From Coprinellus micaceus (taxonomy: Eukaryota > Basidiomycota > Agaricomycetes > Agaricales > Psathyrellaceae), in contig OX596343.1 of the NCBI GenBank assembly GCA_951394405.1, positions 1,488,001-1,552,000 on the forward strand: a DNA stretch of 64,000 nt, read 5' to 3'. Position 1 is the first letter of the stretch. The number at the start of each line of letters is the position of its first letter. Shown here piece by piece: positions 21,922 through 37,458 of this stretch. The notes beneath the pieces were generated by a model that made no database searches, had not been told where the DNA came from, and saw only the letters and a list, made by a program, of their open reading frames with translations. Position numbers and translations under genes: made by a program.

Positions 21922-23991
21922 CTATGGCGATGCCACCCTACACTCCTTGTCCCAATCGAGTGGTATCACGGCCTCCATTCCATCTCTGAACGCTTGGAGG
22001 GTACAGAACTCGGGGTGTCCGGGAAGGTGTTTACCTTCCCCTGCGCAGAGAGGGAGCGCGATGCTTTTGTTCTGAGAACGCATTCGGATATCTTTATTTG
22101 AAGGTATGTCAGAGGGTGGGCGGGTGACGATGGAGTGGGTAAGGGAATCGGGCATACAGTGCGTTGGAGGGGCGTTCCCGCGAAGGCGGGCTAGTATGAC
22201 CTGCGAGTTCTCGAGAACCCCTTGGGGTGAAGGGTTCTTGTAGAGTTCAAATGTCACAGATGCTGTGAATGCCGGCCACCTGTACGCAGAAAGGTGGGGC
22301 CAGTCAGGGCGGAGTATTAGAACACGAGCGGGGGAACACACTTTTCGTTGTAAACGTCCAGAGTTTGGTGGATGGCGGCGATAGCAGTGTCGTGCGTCGA
22401 GTGCACGAGGATCTTCAATGGGTTCTTGTCGCCTTGGTCGACTTTAGAATCCATTTTGTTGAGCATATCTTTAAAGAGTGGGCCTATGCCCAGTCTTCTG
22501 ACTTCCGTTGTCTTGTCTGGAGAAGCGACACCCCGTCAGCGGGTTTCCTGGCTTAGTGCTTACGCCACTCACAGCCTGCAATATCGTATTCAGCAAACAT
22601 GATGAACGGAGAACGCAGTACGGGACTAACCACCGAACCATTCAGCCGTTATAGCCCGCTCCTAGACCATAGCATACGACGTTAGGGCACTGCATTTACT
22701 AGGAATGTGGAAGCTTCCTCACAATTAAATCTGTGGTATTCTTGTCCTTGAGCTCTTCTGGCACGTCAATGCCATGGGCAATTGATGACCTGACCTATAT
22801 AGTGAAGGTTAATCGTGGGTCGTTTTCCCTCGCCGTACCCATTCACTCACAGTGTCAAGAATACCAGACGCCCTGGGTCTCCCATCCACGCGAATAGGGT
22901 TGCCGTTGATGAATTTGGAGAGTTTTGCATCCAGTTCTGATAGCGAAGGGTTGTACTTCTCGGCAGCAGCTTCTGCGAATCCGACAAGTAGGTGGGCCAA
23001 TCGCTTGCATGAGTAAGTGTTCCCCACCAGGTTCTCGTCTTTCCCATTTCTAATCAACGTTCACTAATTAAAATTGAAAGGAGTGACACACGCACACTCT
23101 CACCTGACTCGAACCGCAGGGATTGACAGAGGGTGGCATTTGCTGGGGGGATATAGCCCATGTACAATTTCCTGCAGGGACTCAGTCGTCCGTGGCATGT
23201 TCGTGGTCCTGAAGTATACAACGTCGTCGGTATCCAGCTTGTCTGGAAGGAAGCCTAGTCGCTCGACGTATAACCGTCGGAGGTTCCTTCCAAAGTTGAA
23301 TGTCGTCTGTAAAGGGTACGTGAGCGCCTATTTCGTATGAACGGCAATCACTTCATCCCATATACGCACATGCCTCCCTAAATCCGTCAGTTCACCTAGC
23401 AGGCTAAAAGCCTATCAGGATACATCCCATAGCAGGGGCACCTCAGACGCACCATTCACCCTCGACCGTATTTCCATCCTTCCTCTCTACGACCTTCCTC
23501 GCATGAACGATCTCCCCGTGCTTGGCCGCTTCGGGCTGGCTCTCGAGTATCCCTGACAACGCCGACCTAAATCTTCTTGCCCGCCTGCACATCGCCCAGT
23601 GCTCCGGGATATTCGCAGGTGGGCCAGCCAACCGCACTCCCACAGGCGTCCGTTCACCGTGCCTCACATAGACGTGAACTTGCTCCAATCGCAGGGGTTC
23701 TGGTGCAACGGGGTACTCCTCCACTTCGAGCGGGACTTGTGGATATCGGTATGCAAACGCCACCGGGTCGTGGTCAACTGAGGGCCTTGGCTTTGAAGTG
23801 CCAAACGCCATGTCGAGGTCTCCGCCGCCGATAAAAGTGGTCGTGTGGGTCGTTATATTGAGGCGAACTTTTCCTCCCCCTTCTTGGACAGCGGGCACTC
23901 CAGAGGCTAGAGAACAGCAAAGGAGTGTGTAGAGTGTGAACAGGACTGGTAGTCGAAATGGAAATGAGGCGCCTCGCATGTGCCTGGCCAT
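21922..23991 (-). CDS. Secreted histidine acid phosphatase (lysophosphatidic-acid-phosphatase-like)
   Basis: Nine exons are proposed: 23991..23453, 23403..23370, 23306..23104, 23049..22851, 22794..22723, 22661..22631, 22575..22573, 22516..22342 and 22279..21922, giving 537 residues. The enzyme hydrolyses phosphomonoesters through a phospho-histidine. The active-site RHGERTP is at residues 110-116 and the proton-donor His-Asp at 402-403 in HSTHDTAIAA. N-terminus: MARHMRGASF then a hydrophobic core PVLFTLYTLLCCSLASG, a signal peptide or anchor. Family signatures LLGELTDLGR, YFRTTNMPRTTESLQEI, ITAEWFG-GYK-TTEVRRLGIG and WPAFTASVTFELYKN support each junction. The 3-nt exon 22575..22573 supplies the GY before KTTEVRR; skipping it would join a 114-nt intron and give FG-D-KTTE, also in frame. 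The start is chosen as the first Met before the hydrophobic core. Confidence 0.85.
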
Positions 23992-24251
23992 GGTGGTGAG
24001 CATGCAACGTAGTACGACGAAGACGTGTATACTTAATACGTACCTGGAGTGCTGCCCCTTTGCCAACCGAGATGATCCACCTCTCTCGGAGATTGGGAGG
24101 AAGCAGAACGGAGTCGACCCGACGATGATGCCGTCGATGCTGTCCCAAGGCGATGTCCATGGACCAATCATCACCCGAGGATTCCCCCGCCATCATCGAG
24201 GGCGACGACAGGGGCTAATATTGATCGCGAGCCTGCTCTTGACCACCGTGA

Positions 24252-25041
24252 ATGGTGCTTTCGAATAGCCCCCCTGACCAGGAAAGCCTCATTCGCGCCA
24301 ATTATACCGCATATATTCAAGCTACTGGGATGGAGGACCACCCAGCGGATCCGCAAGCTATTTGGGGAACAGATAGCCCGAGCTGTAAAGGGGATGAGGA
24401 TGTCCATATGACCTTCGACGAGGGGCCAGAGAATTTGGAAGCGGACGAAACTCTACTCATGGACATAGATGGTAAAATCCTCAATTACTCGCTCTGTCTG
24501 CATACTCATGGGTCTTGTCACGATCCCGATTTTCGCATTAGCCACTCTCGAGGCTTCTAGTAGGAACGGAGGCGCAGTGGATCCCGCCATGGGGGACGAC
24601 CAGAACAGCGACTACTACGAGTACACCCGAATGTATTCCGACCCTTCTCCTGGTGGCTCATCTTCGGCACCTCCATCCCCGACCCCAAGCTTCGTAAGGG
24701 TCTTCGGCTGGTGCACCTGCGAAGATTGCCAAGAACGAGCCCGGGAGAGCACATTCTACCCTCCTGGCATCCGAGAGGAGAAGCTGCGACAATACGACGA
24801 ATGGAATGCTGAGCGCAAAAGAGCCCTGGAGAAAGCGACGCTGGAACGGAAAGAACGGTTCACGACGTATCTGGCACTTAGGAGACGGAGAGCGCTGGAC
24901 GTCGTTGGCGAAACACTTGGCCTGAGTGCTGTGGAGGTACAGCTGTGGGACGAGGAGAGCTACCCACGGTGGTGGAAGGGAGTCGAAAGCAGAGTGAATA
25001 GAAGGGCGAGTTTGGGCTATGAAGCGGCTTTCTCGCCTTGA
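24252..25041 (+). CDS. Small acidic/basic protein with C-T-C-x-x-C motif, function unknown
   Basis: Two exons, 24252..24471 and 24542..25041, give 239 residues; the junction is in phase. No family is recognised. The N-terminal half is acidic (MTFDEGPENLEADETLLMDI). The middle has a Ser-Pro-rich linker and FGWCTCEDCQERAR, a tight C-x-C-x-x-C group that could bind a metal. The C-terminal half is a charged helix (REEKLRQYDEWNAERKRALE, KATLERKERFTTYLALRRRR) followed by a Trp-rich stretch LWDEESYPRWWKGVESRVN. The gene is divergent from the acid phosphatase with 260 bases between start codons. Confidence 0.6.
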
Positions 25042-25361
25042 CCATCGGTACCAATGGGTGACCGCATGGAGAACCTTTTGTCATCTGGGCGCCTATAGAT
25101 GTGGTTGGATTGATAGCTAAGCGCCGACGTTTACTTTGAAATTCGCTCTAGATATAAGTTACAATAAGGGAATAACTGTGCCGCGTATTGTCCAAGAGAT
25201 GACAGATATTTTACAAGGCCTCATGCCAAGTCGGAAGCTGGCCGGGGATTCAAGTCCAAGATCTGTGAGATCGAAGGCTTCCTGTCAAGTCTGAGGTCGC
25301 CAACTGAGCGTCGGATGCTCGACCGCGGAGCCAGTCCTATTAGGGGAGATGAAAAAGGCTG
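25042..25361. other. Convergent 3' flanks
   Basis: 320 bases between two converging stops. No gene is seen. The 3' end of the DUF6534 gene could extend here if a GTAAGT just before its stop is used as a donor. Confidence 0.4.
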
Positions 25362-26888
25362 TCAAGAGCTCAGTGTACTGATAATGAAAGAAGAGATGGT
25401 ACTTACCTCCAGATGTTTACCTCCAACGTCATCCGTCCACACCTGCTGCACGACGCTCCTCCCAATCCTGATCTCTGGCCTCTTCGGCCCAGCCTCAAAA
25501 CTCTGGATTGTACTCTCCCCGCTCCTGAAACCACTCACACCACCCATACTCCCCACACCCTCCATGTTTACCATCCCCAGCGCCGACGTTGCGACATTGT
25601 GCTGAAGCACAACGCGGTTGTTGAACATTGCGAGAATCGTCACGGCGTACAGCTTCGCAAGCATGATTGCGGGGACAACGAAGTATATGCTGACTTTGAA
25701 GTTGTCCCGGTAGCCGATGAAGAGGATGGCAGAGGCGAGAGAGGCGGTAGCGGTGAGAACACCGGTTTCGATGGTGAGGCGGATGATGCGAGTAAGGAGG
25801 ACATCAGTGGACCTGTAGCCAGTGCTGCTGCGCGAGAGCTATGTCGAACGCGTCAGTTAAACTCAGTCGGGTGGCCTGTGTGGCAGAAGGACCCACGTAG
25901 AAGGTCATGAGCGCAGCTATGGAGATATCGCAAACCGCTCCACCGCCATTCCACAACTAGAGTGGATTGGGTTAGCGTTCCCGTGGACGTCGAGGATAAC
26001 TTCAGGATATCAAAGACAGGCAACGCACCCCGCAAGTGAGGTATATATATCGAGCGTGAATGACTTGCGAAAGTCTCCCCGAGATGCTTATCTTGATGCC
26101 AAAGGCTAAGCCTGAGGCACAGGCGAGGAGCGCAAGCTGAATTTCAGCAGGATCGTAAGCATGCGTGAAGAGCTTCGGAAAATAAATGGAGACGCACGAG
26201 AACGATGATGAGGCAGGCGGCCTTCGAGTGCGAGAGGGAGTATATCCTGTACGCAAATACACAGTGGCACACCAGACCAACTGGGACGGCGAGCGGAAAT
26301 GAATGATGTCAGTCAGTCCAGGAAAAGGATAACGATAACCCAATCGAAAGCTTGAACAAGCTTTCTCTAGAGTTGAACTTACTCGAAGCGCTCATGACCG
26401 GGGTGAGGAACAGAAGGTTGAGGTCGTCAAGGAGCTGAAACTTTCCCCATCCCGACGAGAATATGCGGAAGGCATCGATGGAAGCGAGGATGGTTTGGAG
26501 GAGGCCGGCGAAGAGAACCACGTAGACGAGGACCTTCCAGAAGAGCCGATCATTCGGAAAGCTGAGATAATAGTTGTCTGGAGTGAAGACAGTGGGTGAG
26601 CGATAGTCCTTGAAATTTCGGAGGATGGGTGTACGCACAGACTTGAACGAGAAGGATCCCTTGCAGGCCATAAGTGAATAGATAACTAAGTAACTGCAAG
26701 GCGGAACTTCAGGGCTCCGGTTCGAGACAAACCGCTAATGGAGACATCTGACATACCAAAGAGGAAAGCCTGTAACAAATTAGGTCAGAAAACTCACCGA
26801 GGAACTGAAGGTAGACTTACAAGGGAGATACAAGCGCCAGCAATACCTGAATGTCGCCGATGGAAGTGGGGACAGAGGACGAAGCCAT
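25362..26888 (-). CDS. DUF6534-family multi-pass membrane protein
   Basis: Eight exons (26888..26821, 26769..26757, 26693..26639, 26577..26383, 26280..26198, 26136..26029, 25956..25897, 25838..25362) join to 352 residues. The family has seven helices and is abundant in mushroom-forming fungi; its function is unknown. Seen: MASSSVPTSIGDIQ then helix VLLALVSPLLSSLLLSYLF; the TYGLQGILLVQVYNYYLSFP and NDRLFWKVLVYVV segments; FAGLLQTILASIDAFRIFS; IGLVCHCVFAYRIYSLS; LALLACASGLAFGIK; WNGGGAVCDISIAALMTFY; RLTIETGVLTATASLASAIL; and AKLYAVTILAMFNNR, which match the family order including the IETG and KLY...NR signatures. Exon 2 has only 13 bases. A Gly/Ser-rich cytoplasmic tail follows. The last few residues are uncertain because GTAAGT overlaps them. 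Confidence 0.8.
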
Positions 26889-27430
26889 TACAGAGCGACA
26901 GCAAGGGGCGAGCGACTCTTCCAGAGGGTTCCCCAATTCATCCCCGAGCCTATATATCACCAAGAACGCGCCCCTGGCCGGTTCTAGCGAGTCGCCCCCC
27001 TGCGCCGCATGATGAACGCCGGAAGTGAAGTAAGGTTCAGAAGAGCTTAATAAAAAAGCGTTCTGAACGTCTAGCGGAACTCCTTGAATGTAGATAAACG
27101 ATGTGAAATGGGCGTTTCGAAGGCACGGAGAGGAACAATTGGGGAAGCACGGTGGAAGAGAAGCATGATTTTGACCTTGTCCGACGTGTTGCTGCCCCGA
27201 CATTGGACAGGTTGTAGATGACTATGCGTCGGCCCCTGTTGTGAATCCGGCGCTCGCCCCTGTCATTCGACGCAAAGCGGGGACCTGCAGGCACACTCGG
27301 TACCACGTTAAGAATTGTTTTTACTCAGAATATTCAGTTCTAAAAGGCGAATGATGAGGCATACTATCACTGATGAATGTTCCTCAGTGGTGGGCCAATC
27401 CTGCTGTCCTTCCAAGCTTTTCGGGTTCGT
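26889..27430. other. Intergenic region before the tandem duplication
   Basis: This contains the 5' flank of the DUF6534 gene. No gene is supported. It ends where similarity to the second duplication unit begins. Confidence 0.5.
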
Positions 27431-27997
27431 GGTATGTTGAATTGCAAGCGTTTGCCAGGGGGTGTCGCGGGCAGCTGCGAAACTGTCAATTGGAAGCGGC
27501 GATGCGAGGCTCGTCGCCATTGAGTCTGGACAGCGTGAAGGGGGCTTCGTTCAGCCTAACCGTTCAGACAGAGGGTGATGGATGGGTGCTTTGGGAGGCA
27601 AGTCAGTACGCCTTGCGTTGGAGACGCTGACAGATGGTGACGGGAAAGGAAAAAGGTGCCAAGCGAGATGAGAGTTGAACGTTGAGGTGTTGAAACCCCG
27701 AGATCAGCAGGAATATTTGTTCGTGTTTGCTTCGGGCGTCTAGCGATGGCCGACTCGGCTAAATAGGCGCCAAACCTTTTGGAGTTAGGCTGCCCCAGGC
27801 CCAGTGAAGAACCTGGCTCATGAGAAGGACAGAGTATCTGCAAGCTCGTCTGGTGTACTCCTGAATGCCGATTAGGACTATGATCATTGGGATAGCCATC
27901 TCACCTCTTTCAGACCAAGTCATGTGTGGAAGGTATCGGAAAAACGTCGGACTGCACCTGGCGTGGTTGGTCATGGGCACTACGAGGTGGGGAAGGG

Positions 27998-28005
27998 TAT
28001 ATAAA
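27998..28005 (+). promoter_or_regulatory. TATA box of beta-glucosidase copy 1
   Basis: TATATAAA lies 96 bases before the start codon, in a block conserved in both duplication units (GGTATATAAATCAGTCTC). Confidence 0.65.
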
Positions 28006-28093
28006 TCAGTCTCTCAAGGCCAAGTAGAATCCCAGCTTCTTTCTTATTCTCACCACTTACAAAGAGTCCACCAATTGTCGACGAAATTGAACC

Positions 28094-30277
<2,184 letters not shown>

Positions 30278-30456
30278 ACTGGGGAGGGCATTGAGGGAAG
30301 GAGGGAAGTTGTTCGTCGAGCCTACTCGCATGTTTTCCCGGTATAGTAAAGCGTCTGTATTAGTATCTGAAAACTTGGACTGTTAAAAAGGAGATAATAC
30401 GAAGACAAAGAGACCAAAGCGCACCTAGGATATGGATAAATGAGGATAGTATGTGG

Positions 30457-30690
30457 CTATGAAGAGGGGGTAGCCTCTGGTGAAGGGCTCTCCGTGCGGG
30501 CCTTGACCTGGAGCTCCCTGGCGGCACGACGGGTAGCCTTGATCTTCAGAATTCCGCGCACAATCTTCTCCTTCCTCGCCCTCTGCCTCCTCTTGTTCAA
30601 ATGCGTGACATCTTCATGCAAACCGAGAGGAACCGACGGATAGCGTCTTGGGCCTCGGCGTGGATGATTTTGGAAACAGGTCCTTGGCCG
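30457..30690 (-). pseudogene. Truncated 3' relic of the small basic protein gene
   Basis: On the minus strand this repeats the last exon of the gene at 33704..34383: both read LGLHEDVTHLNKRRQRARKE, then KIVRGILKIKATRRAARELQ and end EATPSS. Similarity stops at 30690, exactly where duplication unit 2 begins, so the 5' exon and promoter were never copied. Upstream of VPLGLHEDV the reading frame differs from the intact gene by a small deletion. It marks the junction of the duplication. Confidence 0.85.
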
Positions 30691-31232
30691 GGTATGTTGC
30701 GCTGTAAGCATCTACCAGAGGGCATCGCCCGCAGCTGAAAAACTGTCATTGGGAAGCGACGAGGCTCGGCTCGTCGCCATCGAGTCTGGACAGCGTGAAG
30801 GGGCTTCGTTCAGCCTAGCCGTTCGGACAGAGGATGATGGGAGGCAAGTCAGTACGCCTTGCGTTGGAGTCGCTGACAGATGGTGACGGGAAAAGAAAGA
30901 TGCCAAGGGAGATGAGAGAGAGTTGAACGTTGAGGTTTTGAAACCCCGAGATCAGCAGGAAGATTTGTTCGTGTTTGCTTCGGGCGTCTAGCGATGGCTG
31001 ACTCGGCTAATTAGGCGCCAAACCTTTTTGAGCTTAGATTGCCCCAGGCCCGGCGAAGAACCTGGCTCATGGTACACAATAGCTGCAAATTCGTCTGAAT
31101 GCCGATTAGGGCCATGATTACTGGGATAGCCATCTCACCTCTTTCAGGACAAGTCATGTGTAGAGCGTATCGGAAAAACATCGGAACTGCACCTAGCGCG
31201 GTTGGTCATGGGCACTACGAGGTGGGGAAAGG

Positions 31233-31240
31233 TATATAAA
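31233..31240 (+). promoter_or_regulatory. TATA box of beta-glucosidase copy 2
   Basis: TATATAAA lies 95 bases before the start codon, at the position equal to that of copy 1, within a conserved block. Confidence 0.65.
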
Positions 31241-31327
31241 TCAGTCTCCCAAGGCCAAGTAGAATCCTTGCTTCTTTCTTACTCACACCAGTTACAAAGA
31301 GCCCACTAACTGTCGAGGAATCGTACC

Positions 31328-33521
<2,194 letters not shown>

Positions 33522-33703
33522 ACTGGGAAGAGTATCGAGAGAAACGGAGGGAAGCTGTTCGTCAAGTCTACTTGCATGTTTCCTCAGTATAGCAAAGCAC
33601 CTGTATTAGTATCTGAAAACTTGGCCTGTTAGGAAGGAGATGGTATGGAGGCGAAGAGACCAAAACGCACCTAGAATATGGGTAAATGAGGATAGTACTG
33701 TGG

Positions 33704-34383
33704 CTATGAAGAGGGGGTCGCCTCTGGTGAAGAGCTCTCCGTGCGGGCCTTGGCCTGGAGCTCCCTGGCGGCACGACGGGTAGCCTTGATCTTCAGAATT
33801 CCGCGCACAATCTTCTCCTTCCTCGCCCTCTGCCTCCTCTTGTTCAAATGCGTGACGTCTTCGTGTAGACCGAGAGGAACACCGAGGGATGGCTTCTTGG
33901 GCTTCGGCGTGGAGGGTTTTGGCAGCAGGTCCTTGTCAACGAGCTTCCAAACGAAGGCAGAACTCCCTCCTCGCAATGTCCTGACAATCTTAACGTCTCT
34001 GTACCCTTCCATGTGGCCGAGAATGTCCTTCAAGAAGCTGTCCGGGCCAAATGGTGTTTAGCAACAGAGGTGGCCAGAGCTAACGCGACAACGCACCTCT
34101 TGGAACGAATCGGGTGCTCGGGGTGAGGTGGTGCAACCTGCCTCGGCGTCGTCGTCACCGCCGTTTTGAACCCCTCAGGTGCCTGCTCCTTCAACGCCAG
34201 GCTGTAAATTTCGTGTGTCTTCCATCCTTTATGGTTCTGGCCCTTGTTGTCCTGAAGGACCTTCCGGACGATGGCGATACCCTTGGAAAGGGCGGCTGGG
34301 TCACGCTGGGGAAGTCCCGCGGCAGGGATGCCCAGCTTTTGGAATATTGATAGGTTGAGGAGTAGTGAGCGTGTTGGCAACAT
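33704..34383 (-). CDS. Small basic protein, probably mitochondrial, function unknown
   Basis: Two exons, 34383..34097 and 34037..33704, give 206 residues with an in-phase junction (IRSK-SFLKDILGHMEGY). The N-terminus MLPTRSLLLNLSIFQKLG lacks acidic residues and looks like a mitochondrial presequence. The middle has KVLQDNKGQNHKGWKTHEIY and DVKIVRTLRGGSSAFVWKLV; the C-terminal third is strongly basic (LNKRRQRARKEKIVRG, KIKATRRAARELQ). The size and charge would suit a mitochondrial ribosomal or assembly protein, but I do not recognise the family. Its last exon lies inside duplication unit 2, and a truncated copy of it remains at 30457..30690. Confidence 0.75.
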
Positions 34384-34834
34384 GGCGTCGGGGACGTTGG
34401 GGACGATGTGCAAGCTGGCGCGCTCGCTGTTCACGACGTCGCCGGGACAGAATTTGGGATTAGTCAGCCATCACCCGGAGTCAGTATTCGCTGATGGCAC
34501 CCGGGATCCAAGCAAACGCAAAGACCTGGTCAGGGCGACATAAGAAGGAAACTCCTCGACCTAAACTCCCATTCGTTCCTCTCCCCAATACTATCACCAT
34601 TGGACGAACTCTTCTCAAGCAAATTGACTCGAAAAGCCAACCTCGCAAGGTGTTCTGTCCTTCAAGACGTCAGTCCGGGCTCCCGAACAACGCCGGCGGT
34701 CCCGGTGCGGAGGCTTTGGATGATATTACGGCGACGCGACCTCGTGGCCATGAAACTTTCCGAGCGCGTTTTGGGAGGGGCACATTCATAAATCACGCGT
34801 CTTGTTCTTCTCCTCACACAACCACCACCCAGCC
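34384..34834. other. Divergent promoter region
   Basis: 451 bases between two outward-facing start codons. No coding motif. An AT-rich CATTCATAAATCACG lies just 5' of the plus-strand gene. Confidence 0.45.
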
Positions 34835-37034
34835 ATGGCCCAGAAACGACGCAGACGCTCCCCAGCGCCCGTAGAGGTCGAGGAAGTCGAAGAAACGCGC
34901 GACGTGCGCGATTCAGAGGAGGACGAACCGCCAGTCGCCTCAACAAGTAGCTGCGTCATGGCGTCACCCAGCAAACGGCTCAGGCGAATGGTCTCGTTCC
35001 CAGAAACTCCTACGACGAACAGGAAGAAACCTACGTTCCTCACCCCCGCCACGGCCAAGACACCCTTCACCCCATATCCACTGCGGGCTTATGATTCGCC
35101 AACGAACCCGTTTGGACGTAAACATCGGGAGTCTGTGATACGGACCCTACCGCAGCCGACGTCGTATAGCAAGCATCTCCCGCTCAGGTTTCAGTTCTCG
35201 CGGAAGGGTGTTCGGAATAGCAAGGAGGGGGTGTACCGGATCGTCCAGGTACCGCTCAGCTACACCTTCGTGCACTTACGGTGCCTCATCTTCTTCCTCT
35301 TTGGGGGAGGCGCGAAGCAGCTCACTGGGGATGATGACGACCACCTCTTTGAGCTCAAGGATAATATTAGTATGTACGCACCAGCGTATAAGCCTGGACA
35401 GATCAAGAGTGGGTACACGTGGGGGAAGCTGTCCAGTACGCGCGACCCATGTCGGTGGAGAGGGGAACAGGAGGAGGATGGGGAGGTCGACGAGGAGTAT
35501 GACGAAGAGGAGGAAGAGGGCAAGATGCTGGAGGAGCATGATGACTGGGAGTGGAAAGATGAAGAGGACTTTAAGCTTGGCCATGCATGGCCCGAGGGGT
35601 TGGATGCAAAGCGTGGCATCGTCTATGTGAGTTTAACAGCATTGCTTCTGTGCGGTGCTCATCCTCCCTCGACAGTATCATTCGCGGTCAACACAAGTTC
35701 ACATTACTGTCAACACCAAAGGGCTCCCGAAACGTAAAGGCCACAGCAATACTCCCTTCGTATTCTCTGCTCGAGGGCTCGTTTACCTCTCTCCCCCACC
35801 GCTCTCCCAACCCTCTTTCAAGAAGAAACGAGCCTCCCCTTCACCCCTGAAGCGAAAGCTTTATTCGCCAATCAAAACGCGACTCCAAACCAAGAGGCTG
35901 TCAATTACTCCAGCTCCAGCTCCTAGACCAGAGTCGAAGCTCAGTGACACTGAGGCCGATGGGGATGATGAGCTCGACCGGCAAGGCCACTTCGACGAGA
36001 GTCATCCTTTCTTCACCCACCGGGGCCACACTGACACCAAGTTACGGTCTCTCGAAGATGACGACTACTCTGACCGGGACGCTAAGGAAAGCGGATATGA
36101 CTATAACTCTGACTGCAGCGATGGTGACGGGGAAGAGGACTACACAACCGAGATGCTCCCCGAGAAATGGAACGACCCAGAAACCAAATTCGTTACTTAC
36201 TACCGGCGGTACATGGGTATTCCCCTTATCGACCTTCCTCACCCAACTAAGAAGAAGAAGATTTTCGGGAGCCTATTCGACGACTCCGATTCTGATTGCT
36301 TCGAACCCAAGGGTGAGGCAGAAGAAGAAGGAGGGTACGACGAAGGCGTAGAAAACGAAGTTGACTACGACCCAGCGACGGACGATACGCTCGTCTGCCT
36401 GCCCGCATCCGAACTCGACCCCGACCTCGACGAAGGTCCGATCTTCCCTTCATCCTCCCCACCCCCTGTACCGTCTTCCTCTTCGCCCCACAAAGCGTTC
36501 TCCCATTACGGGTCATCTTCGTCCCCGCAGAAACCCTTCCCATCGTCGTCAGCTTATTCGTCGCCGCAGAAGGCTGTGAGAGGCTATCGTGGCTCGTCGG
36601 CGTGGTCATTGACCGATCTCCCTTCGCCCAGCGTGTACTCCCCGAGCCAGTTTAACCGCTCGTTGTTTGCGAATGCGAAGCTTAAGAAGACGCCCGCTCC
36701 GCCGAATTGGAAGAAGGTGGAGAGAATGAGGGCGGAGAGGGTCGAGAGGGCGATGGAGAGGAGTAAGAGGGGGAAATTTTTGAACCTGAGGAACTTCACG
36801 GAGAAGGAGGGGAAAGTGGATGTGAAGGAGGAGGATGCAGAGGATGAGGATGGGAAGGAGAAGAAGAAAGAGAAGAAGATGAGGAGAAAGTTGAAAGCGG
36901 AGGATTATGAAATCGTGGGAGGGGTAGGGGAGGATGGTGAGAGGGATGGAGAGGGTGAGGAGGAGGGTGATGGGGAGTACGAGAGGTATGAGGGGAATGA
37001 GGAGTATGACCGGGACGTTTCCGTTGATATTTAA
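34835..37034 (+). CDS. Acidic nuclear-type protein with plasmid pRiA4b ORF-3-like domain
   Basis: Two exons, 34835..35626 and 35676..37034, give 716 residues. Residues about 100-230 resemble the pRiA4b ORF-3-like domain, first known from an Agrobacterium plasmid and found in some fungal proteins: VYRIVQVPLSYTFVHLRCLI, the His-Leu-Phe signature DDDDHLFELKDNISMYAP, then YKPGQIKSGYTWGKLSSTRD. The N-terminus is basic (MAQKRRRRSP) and carries KRLRRMVSF, a likely nuclear signal. After the domain come acid runs (EEDGEVDEEYDEEEEEGK), a second stretch with QVHITVNTKGLPKRKGH, Ser-Pro-rich repeats built on SSSSPQKPFPSSSAYSSPQK, and a Lys/Glu-rich C-terminus. Function of the domain in fungi is unknown; chromatin or RNA contact would be a guess. 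Confidence 0.65.
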
Positions 37035-37458
37035 CTTCGTGTTCGTTCGTGTTTTCTTCCCTTACCCTTACTTTCCCTACGTATATCCTTTCACGCCTCT
37101 TGCTTTCGTATCTCCTCTCTTGTCTTTCGCCACTTACTCTCTTGGCCTCAGCTTTGTATCCTGCTTTCCGATTCTTGCCTTCGTCGATTCATGTTCTTCG
37201 CTCCCTTTGCTATACCAGATCCCTGCGCTTTCAGAATGTCTAGCCAATAGTGATACCCTCGCACCGTAATTTAATAGTAGCGTAAATGATTATAACTTGG
37301 GAGATTCGTTGGTCTCCGCCTTTTGAACGCTGGATCACTGGCAGGATCGGTTACTCAGTAGCACAAGTGAAGACATTTTGATTGCCGGAAAACCCGGCAG
37401 CGTTCGCGGGCAGTCGCGAAATTGACTTGCTTCTAACTTTCTACTCGACGTTCACCAC
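37035..37458. other. Intergenic region
   Basis: The first 200 bases are pyrimidine-rich (3' flank of the preceding gene); the rest is the promoter of the isoleucyl-tRNA synthetase. No gene is seen. Confidence 0.5.
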
